DNA of 64,000 bases from Paraburkholderia sp. BCC1885 (GTDB lineage Bacteria; Pseudomonadota; Gammaproteobacteria; Burkholderiales; Burkholderiaceae), in assembly GCF_900996235.1 (NCBI RefSeq), contig NZ_CAAJGM010000274.1, positions 124,001 through 188,000 on the forward strand, given 5' to 3'. The translations under genes were made by a program, and so were the position numbers. Of this stretch, positions 27,892-37,544 are shown piece by piece. Numbering within the stretch: position 1 is the first letter of the stretch; every line of letters starts with the position of its first letter. The notes under the pieces are model-generated. The model ran no database searches and was not told the DNA's origin. It worked only from the letters and a program-made list of their open reading frames with translations.

Positions 27892-28947
27892 TCATTGCCG
27901 CCGGCCGCCCGCCGATGAACGCAAACCGGTCCGCTCCACCGTAAACCGGAACGAGCGGCTCAGGCGCTCGCCGCGCGCCAGCATCGTCATGCCGTGGGTC
28001 GCCGCGCCGCCCGGCAGATTCATCGCATTGATCGGATGATCGACCGGCTCGAAGCAGAAGAAATCCGCGCCGGGCGGCGTGTAGAGCACGTAGTAATCGG
28101 CATCCGACGCGATCGTCAGCGACAGGCGGCGTTTGGGCCACACCACCGCCGCCTGCCCGCTCCAGCCGGTAAAGGCGTGATTGACGATCGTCTCCGGCAG
28201 CGGATACGCCACGCCGAACTGCCAGGCCGGCGGCGCCGGCACATGACGCACCGGCAGCCAGTCGTCGCCCTGTAGCCACAGGCCCGCCGCAGCCGCCGAC
28301 AATTCGGTCTGCGCGTCACGCACCAGAAACGGATGGATGCCGAGCCCGAACGGCAAGGCATCGCGCCCCGTGTTTTCGACTTCGAGCGTGATCACGAGAC
28401 TCGGACCCTCCAGCGCGTAAGTCTGCGTCGCGCGATAGGCATACGGCTTGCCGTCGCTGCGGTCGAGCGTCAGGCGCACGCTGTCCTGGTCGCTTGCGGC
28501 AACCTGCCAGTGTGCCAGCCAGCCGTCGCCGTGAATCGGCAGCGGTTCGGCGGCACGATTGCGCGGCACGTCGATGCGCCGTCCGCCCACGCCGAAATGT
28601 CCGCCGCCGATGCGGTTCGAATAGGGCAGCATCGGATAGCAGGCCAACTGGTTCGGATCGGTGTCGGCGGCGATATGGCCGCAGCGGCGAAAAATCGGCA
28701 CCAGCGCGCCGTCGCTGCGCCAGTCGAAGCGCGTAATCCCGCCCCCCAGCGACGGCGCCACGTCGAGCCGCAATTGCGCATTGGCCAGCGTGATGCACGC
28801 GAACTCGCCCGCACTGCCCTCGCCGACGGCCACCGCCGACGTGCTAGGGCCCGCGAGCACCGGATTGGCGGCGGCAGCGAGCCGGGCGCGACGCGTCTGT
28901 GAAGTGGGCGTGGTGGGCGAACTGGAAACGAGATTCGCAACAGTCAT
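27892..28947 (-). CDS. Aldose 1-epimerase family protein
   Basis: Galactose mutarotase-like protein that interconverts sugar anomers. 351 residues with a beta-sandwich pattern. It includes NRIGGGHFGVGGRR, PIHGDGWLAHW (catalytic His region), NHAFTGWSG and a C-terminal FEPVDHPINAMNL. The ATG at 28947 follows GGAGC. Last gene of the sugar operon, 209 bases after the lactonase, so it could also have its own promoter. Supplying the anomer used by a sugar 1-dehydrogenase fits the operon. Confidence 0.88.
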   Translation of the reverse strand: MTVANLVSSSPTTPTSQTRRARLAAAANPVLAGPSTSAVAVGEGSAGEFACITLANAQLRLDVAPSLGGGITRFDWRSDGALVPIFRRCGHIAADTDPNQLACYPMLPYSNRIGGGHFGVGGRRIDVPRNRAAEPLPIHGDGWLAHWQVAASDQDSVRLTLDRSDGKPYAYRATQTYALEGPSLVITLEVENTGRDALPFGLGIHPFLVRDAQTELSAAAAGLWLQGDDWLPVRHVPAPPAWQFGVAYPLPETIVNHAFTGWSGQAAVVWPKRRLSLTIASDADYYVLYTPPGADFFCFEPVDHPINAMNLPGGAATHGMTMLARGERLSRSFRFTVERTGLRSSAGGRRQ

Positions 28948-29156
28948 ATCAGGCTCCATCGAGAGGCGAGGGACGTTCCGGCATGACCGCCGGATGTTAT
29001 ACGGGCGCCTTGCCTGGCCGCCTCTTTGTGTCCTTGAATCTGGAATCGGTCGGCGCTTGCGTGCCGCAGCACGCTACGCGCGTGGGTCATGTTGCCGGGC
29101 CCATTGCGGCCCAGTTGCTCAAGCACCGCGGCGCGCATTCGCGTGCCGTATGAAAG

Positions 29157-30083
29157 TTAGCTCAACTCACTCATGTTGCGAAAGGCGGGTCCACCCTGGA
29201 AGACGGCCTCAGGCAAGCCGCGCGCGCCAGCAACAGCCACGTATACCCCGCCCGCATGCGGGTCGCCGGCGAGTGCGGCGGCATCGAGATCCGTGCGCGC
29301 GCTCGTGATGTAAAGCGTGCCGAGCCGGTCGCCGCCGAGCGCCACGCAACTCGGCTGCGCGGTCGGCACCGTCACGCGCGCCGTTTCCGCGCCATCCGCG
29401 CCGTAGCGCACCACGCGCGCGCCGCCCCACTGCGCATTCCACAGGCCACCGTCGCGGTCGACGGTCGAGCCATCGGGCTCGCCGGTTGCGTCGGCGAGTG
29501 TCGTGAACAGACGGTCGCGGGCGACCGTGCCGTCGGCTGCGTAATCGCACGCGCGAATCTCGCGGGTCGGCGAGTCGCAGTAATACATCGTCGTGCCGTC
29601 CGGACTGAACGCGATGCTGTTCGAAATGGCGGGCGCCGGCAACGGCAAACGTTCGAGCGACAGATCGCGATTCAGACGATAGAACCCGCCCACCGCGCGC
29701 AAGGGCGAACCCTCATCCTTCGTACCGAAGACGAAACGCCCTTGACGATCGCAGCGGCCGTCGTTGACACGCGTATGCATGCCCGGCTCGACATCGACGA
29801 TATGCTGGGTCTCGCCCGTCGCCAGGTCGAAGAAGGCGAGGCGGCTGGCGAGTCCGAGCAACAGGTAATGCGGATCGGCGCACAGCGCGAAGGTGGCGAG
29901 CCGCTCCGGCATGCGCCAGGAGATGCGGCTGCCGTCGCGCGGATCGTAGCGCCAGAGTTTCGCGCCCTCGATATCGGTCCAGTAAAAGCGCCCGCTGCGC
30001 GAGCACCAGGTGGCGCCTTCGCCGAGCGTGCACTTCGCGTCGACCAGCAGCGCGGCGCGCGTGATCCGGCCCGTCGCGCTCAC
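29157..30083 (-). CDS. SMP-30/gluconolactonase family sugar lactonase
   Basis: Six-bladed propeller lactonase expected to open the aldonolactone made by the neighbouring dehydrogenase. 308 residues. Metal-site regions visible are LGEGATW (Glu near residue 22), ISNSIAFSPDGTTMYYCDS (Asn) and PDGSTVDRDGGLWNAQWGG (Asp). GTG start at 30083 overlapping the upstream SDR stop by four bases (GTGA), so translation is coupled. Substrate could be galactono-, arabino- or a related lactone. Confidence 0.88.
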   Translation of the reverse strand: MSATGRITRAALLVDAKCTLGEGATWCSRSGRFYWTDIEGAKLWRYDPRDGSRISWRMPERLATFALCADPHYLLLGLASRLAFFDLATGETQHIVDVEPGMHTRVNDGRCDRQGRFVFGTKDEGSPLRAVGGFYRLNRDLSLERLPLPAPAISNSIAFSPDGTTMYYCDSPTREIRACDYAADGTVARDRLFTTLADATGEPDGSTVDRDGGLWNAQWGGARVVRYGADGAETARVTVPTAQPSCVALGGDRLGTLYITSARTDLDAAALAGDPHAGGVYVAVAGARGLPEAVFQGGPAFRNMSELS

Positions 30084-30880
30084 GCCCAGCCTCCGTCGAC
30101 GATGACGTCCTGCGCCGTGATCATGCGGCTGTCGTCGGCGGCGAGGAAGAGCGCCATGCGGGCCAGATCGTCGGGCAACAGTTCACCGTCGATGCATTGG
30201 CCTTCCTTGATGGCGCGGCGGCCCGCATCGTCGAGCCACAGACGCTTTTGCTTTTCCGTCATCACCCAGCCCGGCACCAGCGTATTGACGCGAATATTGA
30301 AGTGGCCGAGATCGCGCGCGAGACTGCGCGTGAGCCCCTGCACCGCCGACTTCGACATCGTGTAGACCGCGTAACCGCCGTTCTTCAGCATCCAGCTGAT
30401 CGAACCGAGGTTGATGATCGAGCCGCGGCCGGCCGCTTTCATATCGTCCATCACGGCTTGCGCCGCGAACAGCTGATGACGGATGTTCACGGCGATCGCC
30501 GCGTCGAACGACTCCGGCGTCACCTCTTCGATCTTGTGACGCTTGTCGTTGGCCGCGTTATTCACAAGCACTTCGATCGGGCCGAGCGCGGCCTTGACGT
30601 CGGCGATCGCTTTGCGCAATGCGTCGATGTCGGTCAGGTCGCACGGCAGGAACAGCGGCTTGTGACGCGAATCGCCGAGTTCATCGGCGAGCGCCTCGCC
30701 GGCGCTGGCGTCGATATCGAAGAACGCGACGCGCGAACCCTGCGCCGCGAAGTGTTCGACGAACGACGCGCCGATGCCGGTCGCGCCGCCCGTGATCAGC
30801 ACGGTCCGGTCTTCGAGACTCGGATAGCGTGCATAGACGTTGTCCGCCTGGCGGGCGTTCGCATTGGCCGGTGACGACAT
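30080..30880 (-). CDS. SDR-family sugar dehydrogenase (galactose/arabinose 1-dehydrogenase candidate)
   Basis: Classical short-chain dehydrogenase, 266 residues. Cofactor loop TGGATGIG near residue 31, NNAA, the catalytic Ser in NLGSISW and YTMSKSA (YxxxK) near residue 168, and C-terminal DVIVDGGWA. The region YPSLEDRTVLITGGATGIG resembles galactose 1-dehydrogenases of the SDR type. Coupled to the lactonase downstream. The specific sugar is inferred from the araFGH and dgo genes in the same operon. Confidence 0.85.
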   Translation of the reverse strand: MSSPANANARQADNVYARYPSLEDRTVLITGGATGIGASFVEHFAAQGSRVAFFDIDASAGEALADELGDSRHKPLFLPCDLTDIDALRKAIADVKAALGPIEVLVNNAANDKRHKIEEVTPESFDAAIAVNIRHQLFAAQAVMDDMKAAGRGSIINLGSISWMLKNGGYAVYTMSKSAVQGLTRSLARDLGHFNIRVNTLVPGWVMTEKQKRLWLDDAGRRAIKEGQCIDGELLPDDLARMALFLAADDSRMITAQDVIVDGGWA

Positions 30881-30922
30881 CGTTCGTTTCCTCAGAAAAG
30901 CAGATATTTCAGGCGCCGCGCA

Positions 30923-31939
30923 TCAATCGCGCGAGCCGCGGTTCTTCAACTGGTCGAGCAGCACGGCGGCAAGCAGGATCGCACCGCGCACCAGGTACTG
31001 ATAGAACGCGTCGATGTTCAACAGGTTCATCACGTTCTCGACCGTACCCATGATCAGCACGCCGATCACCACGCCGGAAATCGTCGCGCGGCCACCGAGC
31101 AGCGACACGCCGCCCAGCACACACGCGGAGATCACGTTCAGTTCGAAGCCTTCAGCCGCATTCGGCTGACCCGAAGTGATCCGCGAGGCGAGAATCACGC
31201 CGGCCAGCGCGGTCACCGCGCCCTGCACGAGGAAGATGTATACGCGGGTGCGTTCGACGTTGATACCGGCCAGACGCGACGCTTCCGGATTGCCGCCGAT
31301 CGCCAGCGTATTGCGGCCATACACGGTCTGGTTGAGCATCACACCGAACACGATGAAGCACAGCAGCGTCACCCAGATCGGCAGCGAGACGCCGAACATC
31401 GAAAGGCCGCCCAGTGCAATAAACGTATCCGACGACACCCCCACCGCCTGGCCATGCGAGACGATGAAGCCGAAGCCACGCACGATTTCCATGGTGGCGA
31501 GCGTGGTGATCAGCGCGTTGATGCGCAGGTACGCGATCACGGCGCCGTTGACGAAGCCGATCACCGCGCCGGCCGCCACCGCCGCGATGATGGCGATGAA
31601 GGTATTGCCGGTGGCGTTGAGCACCATCGCGCACAGCACGCCGGCGAACGCGACCGTGGAACCCACGGACAGGTCGAAGTCACGTGAGGCGAGACAGAAC
31701 ATCATCGTGCAGGCGACCATGCCGATCTGCGAAATCGACAGCGCGAGCCCCAACATGTTTTCGATCGAGAAAAAGTGATCGACGGTCAGGGACATCGTGA
31801 TGAACATGATCGCGAAGATCACGATCAGGCTGTAGTCGGTGACTTGCTGCCACCATTTCTGCTTGTCGTTGCTCTGCGGAATCAGCGCTTCGGCGGCACT
31901 TTTGGCGGCCTGCTGCGCGAGGTTTTCTCTGGCTTGCAT
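30923..31939 (-). CDS. araH: L-arabinose/galactose-type ABC transporter permease
   Basis: Inner-membrane permease of a sugar ABC importer. 338 residues with about 9-10 helices after a soluble N-terminal 35 residues. Closely follows E. coli AraH in FCLASRDFDLSVGS, INALITTLATMEIVRG, GRNTLAIGGNPEASRLAGI and VISACVLGGVSLLGG. Starts 64 bases after araG. Confidence 0.93.
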   Translation of the reverse strand: MQARENLAQQAAKSAAEALIPQSNDKQKWWQQVTDYSLIVIFAIMFITMSLTVDHFFSIENMLGLALSISQIGMVACTMMFCLASRDFDLSVGSTVAFAGVLCAMVLNATGNTFIAIIAAVAAGAVIGFVNGAVIAYLRINALITTLATMEIVRGFGFIVSHGQAVGVSSDTFIALGGLSMFGVSLPIWVTLLCFIVFGVMLNQTVYGRNTLAIGGNPEASRLAGINVERTRVYIFLVQGAVTALAGVILASRITSGQPNAAEGFELNVISACVLGGVSLLGGRATISGVVIGVLIMGTVENVMNLLNIDAFYQYLVRGAILLAAVLLDQLKNRGSRD

Positions 31940-32003
31940 TTGATCACTCCTCCCGTTTTCGTCACGGGCTGACGGGTTATTGGGGACTTGCGTCCGGTCA
32001 GAT

Positions 32004-33533
32004 TCAGGCCGCCTGCGCGGCGACGGTTTCCGGGTCGGTCGAACTTTGCGGCAAAGCGAGGCTCAGCACCGCCTGCTCGTTGGCCTCGCTGCGCGGCAAC
32101 TGGCCGGAGATGCGGCCTTGCCGCATCACCACGACCCGGTCCGACACGCCGAGCACTTCCGGCAATTCAGACGAAATCATCACGATTGCACAGCCGCGCT
32201 CGGCCAGCTGATAAATCACGTTATAGATCTCGTGCTTGGCGCCGACGTCGATGCCGCGCGTCGGTTCGTCGAGAATCACCACGCGCAGATCGGGCTCCGC
32301 GAGCCAGCGCGACAGGATCGCCTTCTGCTGGTTGCCGCCGGAGAGAAAACGGATCTTCTGGCGGCGGCTCGGCGTCTTGATCTTCAGCAGCTTGATAAAA
32401 CGGTCCGCCGTCTCCGCTTCTTTCTTGCGGTTCAGGAAGAAGCCGCCGCGCAGGTAATGGCGCCGGCAGCTAATGTTGATGTTCTCGGACACGGTCGCCA
32501 TGGCGACGATGCCTTCTTCCTTGCGGTCCTCCGGACACAGCACGATGCCGTGGCGAATCGCTTCGCCGGCGCTGCGCACCTTGATGGTCTTGCCGTCCAG
32601 CACAATCTCGCCGTTCTTCTTGCTGTCGGCGCCGTACACGAGGTGCATCAGTTCGCTGCGGCCCGCGCCCACCAGACCGAAAAAGCCGACGATCTCACCA
32701 CGCCGCACTTCGAACGAAGCCGGTTCCTTGAGCGGATGGCCTTCGATCGCCTTGGCGGCGAAGCGCACTTCGCCGAGTTCGCGCGGCTTGTAGCTGTAAA
32801 TATCGGAGATTTCGCGGCCGACCATTTCAGCCACGATCGTCTCGCGCTTGACTTCGGCAAGCGACGGATGCGACGCCACCTTGCGGCCGTCACGGAAGAT
32901 CGTGCAGGCGTCGCAGAGTTCGTAGATTTCATCCATCCGGTGCGAGATGTAGATCATCGCCCGGTTGTCGGCCTTCAGATCGCGCACCAGCTTGAACAGC
33001 ACTTCGGTCTCGCTGTGCGAGAGCGAACTGGTCGGTTCGTCGAGCGCGATCACGCGCGCGTTGCGCATCAGCGCCTTGCAGATTTCCACCATCTGCCGCT
33101 GGGCGATGGAGAGCTTGCCGAGCTTCGCGTTCGGATCGAGCGCCACACCCATCGCTTCGAGCCGTTCGCGCACGAAGCGCCTGGCTTCGCGCTTGTTCAC
33201 CCAGCCGAGCGAATTGGGCAACTGGCCGAGCAGCAGATTTTCCGTGACCGTGAGATCCGGCACGTATTGCAGTTCCTGGTGAATCACGGCGATTCCCGAA
33301 GCAATCGACGCGGCCGCACTACCGAAGCGCACCTCATTGCCGTCGATCAGCAGGCGACCGGAATTCGGCTGATATTCACCACCGAGAATCTTCAGCAGGG
33401 TCGATTTCCCCGCGCCGTTCTCGCCCATCAGGCCATGCACCTGGCCGACGTTCACGTCGAAGGACACGCCGTCGAGCGCACGCACGCCTGGAAAGACCTT
33501 ACCGATATTGTCAAAACGCAGCGTCGCTGACAC
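32004..33533 (-). CDS. araG: L-arabinose/galactose-type ABC transporter ATPase
   Basis: Tandem ATPase of the sugar importer. The 509 residues comprise two ABC domains. The first has Walker A GENGAGKST and signature LSIAQRQMVEI. The second has the degenerate Walker A GLVGAGRSE and signature LSGGNQQKAIL. The start is a GTG at 33533, chosen because AGGAGG lies six bases upstream and the first residues (SATLRFDNIGKVFPGV) align with AraG. The open frame to 33644 adds unrelated sequence. Separated from araF by a hairpin-bearing gap. Confidence 0.94.
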   Translation of the reverse strand: MSATLRFDNIGKVFPGVRALDGVSFDVNVGQVHGLMGENGAGKSTLLKILGGEYQPNSGRLLIDGNEVRFGSAAASIASGIAVIHQELQYVPDLTVTENLLLGQLPNSLGWVNKREARRFVRERLEAMGVALDPNAKLGKLSIAQRQMVEICKALMRNARVIALDEPTSSLSHSETEVLFKLVRDLKADNRAMIYISHRMDEIYELCDACTIFRDGRKVASHPSLAEVKRETIVAEMVGREISDIYSYKPRELGEVRFAAKAIEGHPLKEPASFEVRRGEIVGFFGLVGAGRSELMHLVYGADSKKNGEIVLDGKTIKVRSAGEAIRHGIVLCPEDRKEEGIVAMATVSENINISCRRHYLRGGFFLNRKKEAETADRFIKLLKIKTPSRRQKIRFLSGGNQQKAILSRWLAEPDLRVVILDEPTRGIDVGAKHEIYNVIYQLAERGCAIVMISSELPEVLGVSDRVVVMRQGRISGQLPRSEANEQAVLSLALPQSSTDPETVAAQAA

Positions 33534-33628
33534 TTCGCCTCCTGTTGCATCCTGTGAACCGCAGGCACCGGACGGCTTGCTGCCGCTTGCCGGCACGACG
33601 GTCTGTCTCAACTGATGTTGCACCTGCC

Positions 33629-33662
33629 GGCGCGCGCATTTCATCCACGTCCTGCGCGCGCC
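33629..33662 (-). terminator. Hairpin between araF and araG
   Basis: Perfect 10-bp GC stem (33629-33638 with 33653-33662) without a T-tract. It lies 68 bases past the araF stop on the minus strand. Such a hairpin commonly stabilises binding-protein mRNA or partly attenuates the downstream ATPase and permease genes. Confidence 0.55.
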
Positions 33663-33729
33663 GCCTCAGACGGAGCGGACCGCCGGCATCAAACTCCGGC
33701 TGTCCGGCCCGCTGCCTTGCCCTGACGGC

Positions 33730-34728
33730 TTACTTCGACGCCAGGCCCATCTTTTCGCGCACGTCCGCGACGTTGTCACGCGTCGCCAGCATGCCGGTCG
33801 TCAGCGTCAGCGCCGGCGGTTGCTTGCCTTGCGTGATCCAGTCGTACATCAGCGTCGAGGTTTCTTCGCCATGCCGCTTCGGGCTGATGATGACCGTGCC
33901 GTAGAAGCCCGTCGGGGTCGGCTTCTTGAACTCGTTCAGAGCCGAGTCCGAACCGCCGATGCCGATACCGATCATGTTGTCAGCCTTGAAGCCACGGCCT
34001 TCCGCTGCACGCACGGCACCCAGCACCGCTTCGTCGTTCAGACCGTAAGCGATCCAGTGCTTGAACTGCGGATTCTTGGTCAGCGCGATGTTGGCGGCGT
34101 TGAACGCGTTTTCCGTATCGGTCTTCGCTTGCGGCGCCTCGACGATGTTGGCCTTCGGGAAGCCGGCCGCCACGAGTGCTTCCGTCGCGCCGCCCGTGCG
34201 GTCAACCGCGGTCGGCAGCTGGTTGTAGGTCACGTCGATCGCGCCCACGTCCTTCATGTCCCAGCCGCGCTTCTTGATTTCCGCAGCAAGGCCTTCGCCC
34301 ACCTGCTTGCCGATGTTGAACGCCGAGATGCCCATATGCGGCACCGAAGCGATCGGCTTGCCCGCGCCGTCGACGAGACGGTCGTCGACCGTCATCATCT
34401 TCAGGCCGTCAGCCTTCGCCTTGGCGACGATGCCCGGTCCGAGCTTGACGTCCGGCGTGCAGATAATGAAGCCCTGTGCCTTTTGTGCGGACAGGTTGTC
34501 GATCGCGCTCATCACCTTCTCGCCCGAGGGTGCGCCGATTTTCACCAGCGTGAAGCCCTTTTCCTTCGCAGCGATCTCAGCAAACTTCCATTCGTCCTGG
34601 AACCACGGCTCTTCCGGCTGCTTCACCAGGAAGCCGATCTTGACCTCGTCCGCGGCCTGAACGACCGGGGCGTTGAACAGCACACCTGCTGCTGCGGCTG
34701 CCAGCGTGAGGAAAATTCTACGTTTCAT
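33730..34728 (-). CDS. araF: Periplasmic L-arabinose/galactose-type sugar-binding protein
   Basis: Substrate-binding protein of the importer. 332 residues with a Sec signal peptide (about 1-25, ending VVQAA). The mature part matches AraF closely: VKIGFLVKQPEEPWFQDEWKFA, FIICTPDVKLGPGIVAKA, NAANIALTKNPQFKHW and GIGIGGSDSALNEF. E. coli AraF binds arabinose and galactose, which fits the two-sided gene set here. Confidence 0.93.
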   Translation of the reverse strand: MKRRIFLTLAAAAAGVLFNAPVVQAADEVKIGFLVKQPEEPWFQDEWKFAEIAAKEKGFTLVKIGAPSGEKVMSAIDNLSAQKAQGFIICTPDVKLGPGIVAKAKADGLKMMTVDDRLVDGAGKPIASVPHMGISAFNIGKQVGEGLAAEIKKRGWDMKDVGAIDVTYNQLPTAVDRTGGATEALVAAGFPKANIVEAPQAKTDTENAFNAANIALTKNPQFKHWIAYGLNDEAVLGAVRAAEGRGFKADNMIGIGIGGSDSALNEFKKPTPTGFYGTVIISPKRHGEETSTLMYDWITQGKQPPALTLTTGMLATRDNVADVREKMGLASK

Positions 34729-34918
34729 GTTGCAGTCTCCTGACTAATTAGTAGATAACGAGAAGGTATCGGCCGCGTCTTCTTATCCGGTCCTGACACA
34801 CGCGGCCAGCGCGTCAACCGGCTGAAACTGTGCGCGGCGCTCGATGGCGCTACGCTTGTATTTGCTGCACGGCGGCGCGCTTTCCACGGTGCGCCGCCCT
34901 GTTTCTGCAGACGGTGGC

Positions 34919-35713
34919 TCAGTCGTGATACAGCACCGAGCGCCCGCCATCCACCGTGATGCAACTTGCGTTGATGAACGGCGCCTCGTCCGACGCGAGG
35001 AACACCGCCGTCATCGCCACTTCTTCCGGGCGGCCGATGCGTTTCATCGGCTGCAAATCCAGGGTTGCCTGATGGGCCGCCGCCGGGTCGGGCTGGCTGT
35101 TCCACCAGTCGTGCGTCAACTGCGTTTCGATGTAGCCCGGCGCAATCGCATTGACCCGCACATTGCGCGGCGCGTATTCGATGCCGAGCGCGCGCGTCAG
35201 TCCGATCACGCCGTGCTTCGCCACCGGGTACGGGAAGCAGCCCGGAATGATCTTGAACGCGTGTGTCGAGGCGATGTTCACGATGCTGCCCGCGCCACGT
35301 TCGACCATTCCCGGCAGTACCGCGCGGCAACCGTTCCAGACGCCGTCCAGATCGACGGCGAAACAGCGGCGCCAGTCGTCGTCGGACATCGTCAACGGAT
35401 CGCAGAACACGTTGATGCCCGCATTGTTCACCAGCACGTCGAGCGCGCCGAACGCGCTTTGCGCTTCGCTCACGGCGTGCTGCACCGAGGTGGATTGCGT
35501 GACGTCGGTCTGGACCGCGAGGGCTCTTGCGCCGTCGATGCCTGCCTGCGAGCACGCCGCTTCGATATCCCGCGCGGTACGTTGCGCGGTTTCAAGATCC
35601 AGTTCCGCCAGCACGACCGCCGCGCCCTCGCGCGCAAACGCCAGCGCGATAGCGGCGCCGATGCCGCGACCGGCGCCGGTGATCAACGCGACCTTGTTGG
35701 CGAGCCGGTTCAT
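34919..35713 (-). CDS. SDR-family oxidoreductase
   Basis: 264-residue short-chain dehydrogenase. Cofactor loop TGAGRGIGAA near residue 13, NNAG, the catalytic Ser in NIASTHA and YPVAKHG (YxxxK) near residue 163, and C-terminal CITVDGGRS. The ATG at 35713 overlaps the dgoA stop by four bases (ATGA). Two different SDRs in one operon suggest two oxidation steps or two substrates. Which SDR acts on the sugar itself cannot be read from sequence. Confidence 0.85.
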   Translation of the reverse strand: MNRLANKVALITGAGRGIGAAIALAFAREGAAVVLAELDLETAQRTARDIEAACSQAGIDGARALAVQTDVTQSTSVQHAVSEAQSAFGALDVLVNNAGINVFCDPLTMSDDDWRRCFAVDLDGVWNGCRAVLPGMVERGAGSIVNIASTHAFKIIPGCFPYPVAKHGVIGLTRALGIEYAPRNVRVNAIAPGYIETQLTHDWWNSQPDPAAAHQATLDLQPMKRIGRPEEVAMTAVFLASDEAPFINASCITVDGGRSVLYHD

Positions 35714-36390
35714 TTCTTCGCGCCTGCCCGGGCAATGCGCAGGCCGTTGATATAGGCCCGTGCATGCGAAGCCGTGGTCGCCGGGCTCTGCCCCGGCTTG
35801 TACAGCGCCGAGCCGAGCCCGAAACCATTCGCGCCGGCGCTCAGAAACGGCCCCATGTTGTCCGGCGTGATGCCGCCGACCGGCACCAGCGGCACTTCCG
35901 CCGCGATCACCGCGCGCCATGCCTTGACGACCTGGCAGCCGAGCTGTTCGGCGGGGAACATCTTCAGCACATCGGCGCCGTTTTTCAGCGCCAGAAACGC
36001 TTCGTTCGGCGTCGCCACGCCGGGCGAGCAGGCGAGCCCTTGCGCCTTCGCGGCGATCACCACATCCGCGTCGCTATGCGGCATCACGATCAGTTCGCCA
36101 CCCGCCGACTTCACGTCGTGGACGAAGCTCGGATGCAGCACCGTGCCCGCGCCGACGATCGCGTCGGCCGGCAGCGCCTTGCGGATCGCCGAGATGCTGT
36201 CGAACGGTTGCGGCGAATTGAGCGGCACTTCGACGATGCGAAAGCCCGCTTCGTACAGCGCCTGGCCGTGATCGGCGGCATCGGCGGGCGTGACACCGCG
36301 CAGAATCGCTATCAGGGGACACGCGTCGAAGGCCGCCATCAACCCCGCGTGGGGCGAATAGGGAGCAGGCAGATTGATGTGAGGTTGCAT
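35710..36390 (-). CDS. dgoA: 2-dehydro-3-deoxy-6-phosphogalactonate aldolase
   Basis: Class I aldolase splitting 2-keto-3-deoxy-6-phosphogalactonate into pyruvate and glyceraldehyde 3-phosphate. 226 residues, homologous to Eda but distinct from the copy at 607-1248. ILRGV, VEVPLNSP (Glu) and VLKMFPAEQLG with the Schiff-base lysine are visible. Directly follows the kinase dgoK, which makes its substrate. Confidence 0.93.
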   Translation of the reverse strand: MQPHINLPAPYSPHAGLMAAFDACPLIAILRGVTPADAADHGQALYEAGFRIVEVPLNSPQPFDSISAIRKALPADAIVGAGTVLHPSFVHDVKSAGGELIVMPHSDADVVIAAKAQGLACSPGVATPNEAFLALKNGADVLKMFPAEQLGCQVVKAWRAVIAAEVPLVPVGGITPDNMGPFLSAGANGFGLGSALYKPGQSPATTASHARAYINGLRIARAGAKK

Positions 36391-36425
36391 GTCGGTTCCT
36401 TGTCTGTGTCGTGCGCGGCGGCGCC

Positions 36426-37544
36426 TTAGCTGGCGCGCGCGGCGCCGGGCGCCGCCGGCTTAACTGCCGCGGTTGCCACGGGTGTGACCAATCCTGCCTG
36501 CGTCGCGATGCGCCACAGGCCGTGTTCGGTGGCGCGCTTGACCAGCGCCGTGCCGGTACAGCCGAACTGGCCGAGCGCCAGTTGATAGCGCGCGCACAAG
36601 GCTTCATTGCCGATCAGGCGCAGCGCGTGCCCGGCGAGGCCGGTCTGCTGCTGGGCGAGCACCGCGTCGAGGCCAGACAGCTCGTGGCCGATCAGCAGAC
36701 CCGACAGATAGTCGGGCTGCTGCTGGCCGCCAAGCTGGCCGGTGAGGCCGAGCGTGCGCGTGCTGAAGATCGTCGCCAGCACGCCGGCCGGCCCTTTCTC
36801 GCGCGCGATATTCACGCCGCGCAGGAATGCTTCGGTATCCAGATGATCGGGCGTCACCATCGTGCGGCCGAGAATCGTGTGGTCGCGCAGCGCGGCAAAC
36901 ACCTCGCCGGTCATAAACGTATAAAAGCGCTCGACCCGGCCGCCGCGTACCACCACCCATTTCGCGTGGGTGCCGGGCAGACCGATCAGTTCATATTGGC
37001 TGTCGTCCGACGCGGCAGGGCCGTCGCCGAGCGCGCCGAAAATCTGCGTTTCTTCGCCGCGCATCACGTTGGGCAATTCGCCGCGTTCGAGCACGCCCGG
37101 CACGATATGCAACGTCGCGCCGCGCGCGGTCTGTACCCGGACGATGCCCGCGACCAGCGCATCGGCACTCGCCGGCGCGTCGACGTATGGCGCTTCGAGC
37201 CAGCCTTGCGCGCTGCCGACCATGCCGGCGGCGATCATCGGCACGTGAGGCGCACGTTCGAGCCAGCCGCCGCAAACGGCTTCAAAGGCGGCGTCGAAAC
37301 CGCCTTCAGCCGCCGGACGCGGCAAATTCATGATGCCTGCGGTCGATTCGCGCGTGTCCAGCACGTTGCCGGCGGCGTCGAACAGATAGGCGCGCAGGGC
37401 CGTCGTGCCCCAGTCGAGCGCGATCAACGCGGCCTGATCGAAACCGGCGGGCTGGGTTTGCGCCGCGGCGGCATTGACCTCGCGTGCAAGGTTTGAGACT
37501 TCGGCGACCTGAGCGACCGGCATGGGAGAACCCGCTTGCGTCAT
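36426..37544 (-). CDS. dgoK: 2-dehydro-3-deoxygalactonokinase
   Basis: Phosphorylates 2-keto-3-deoxygalactonate. 372 residues with the DgoK pattern: ALDWGTTALRAYLF near residue 42, ESTAGIMNLP, GMVGSAQGWLEAPYVD, LPGTHAKWVVV and FYTFMTGEVFAALRDHTILG. About 38 Ala/Gln-rich residues precede the domain. The start overlaps the IclR stop by four bases (ATGA). Confidence 0.93.
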   Translation of the reverse strand: MTQAGSPMPVAQVAEVSNLAREVNAAAAQTQPAGFDQAALIALDWGTTALRAYLFDAAGNVLDTRESTAGIMNLPRPAAEGGFDAAFEAVCGGWLERAPHVPMIAAGMVGSAQGWLEAPYVDAPASADALVAGIVRVQTARGATLHIVPGVLERGELPNVMRGEETQIFGALGDGPAASDDSQYELIGLPGTHAKWVVVRGGRVERFYTFMTGEVFAALRDHTILGRTMVTPDHLDTEAFLRGVNIAREKGPAGVLATIFSTRTLGLTGQLGGQQQPDYLSGLLIGHELSGLDAVLAQQQTGLAGHALRLIGNEALCARYQLALGQFGCTGTALVKRATEHGLWRIATQAGLVTPVATAAVKPAAPGAARAS

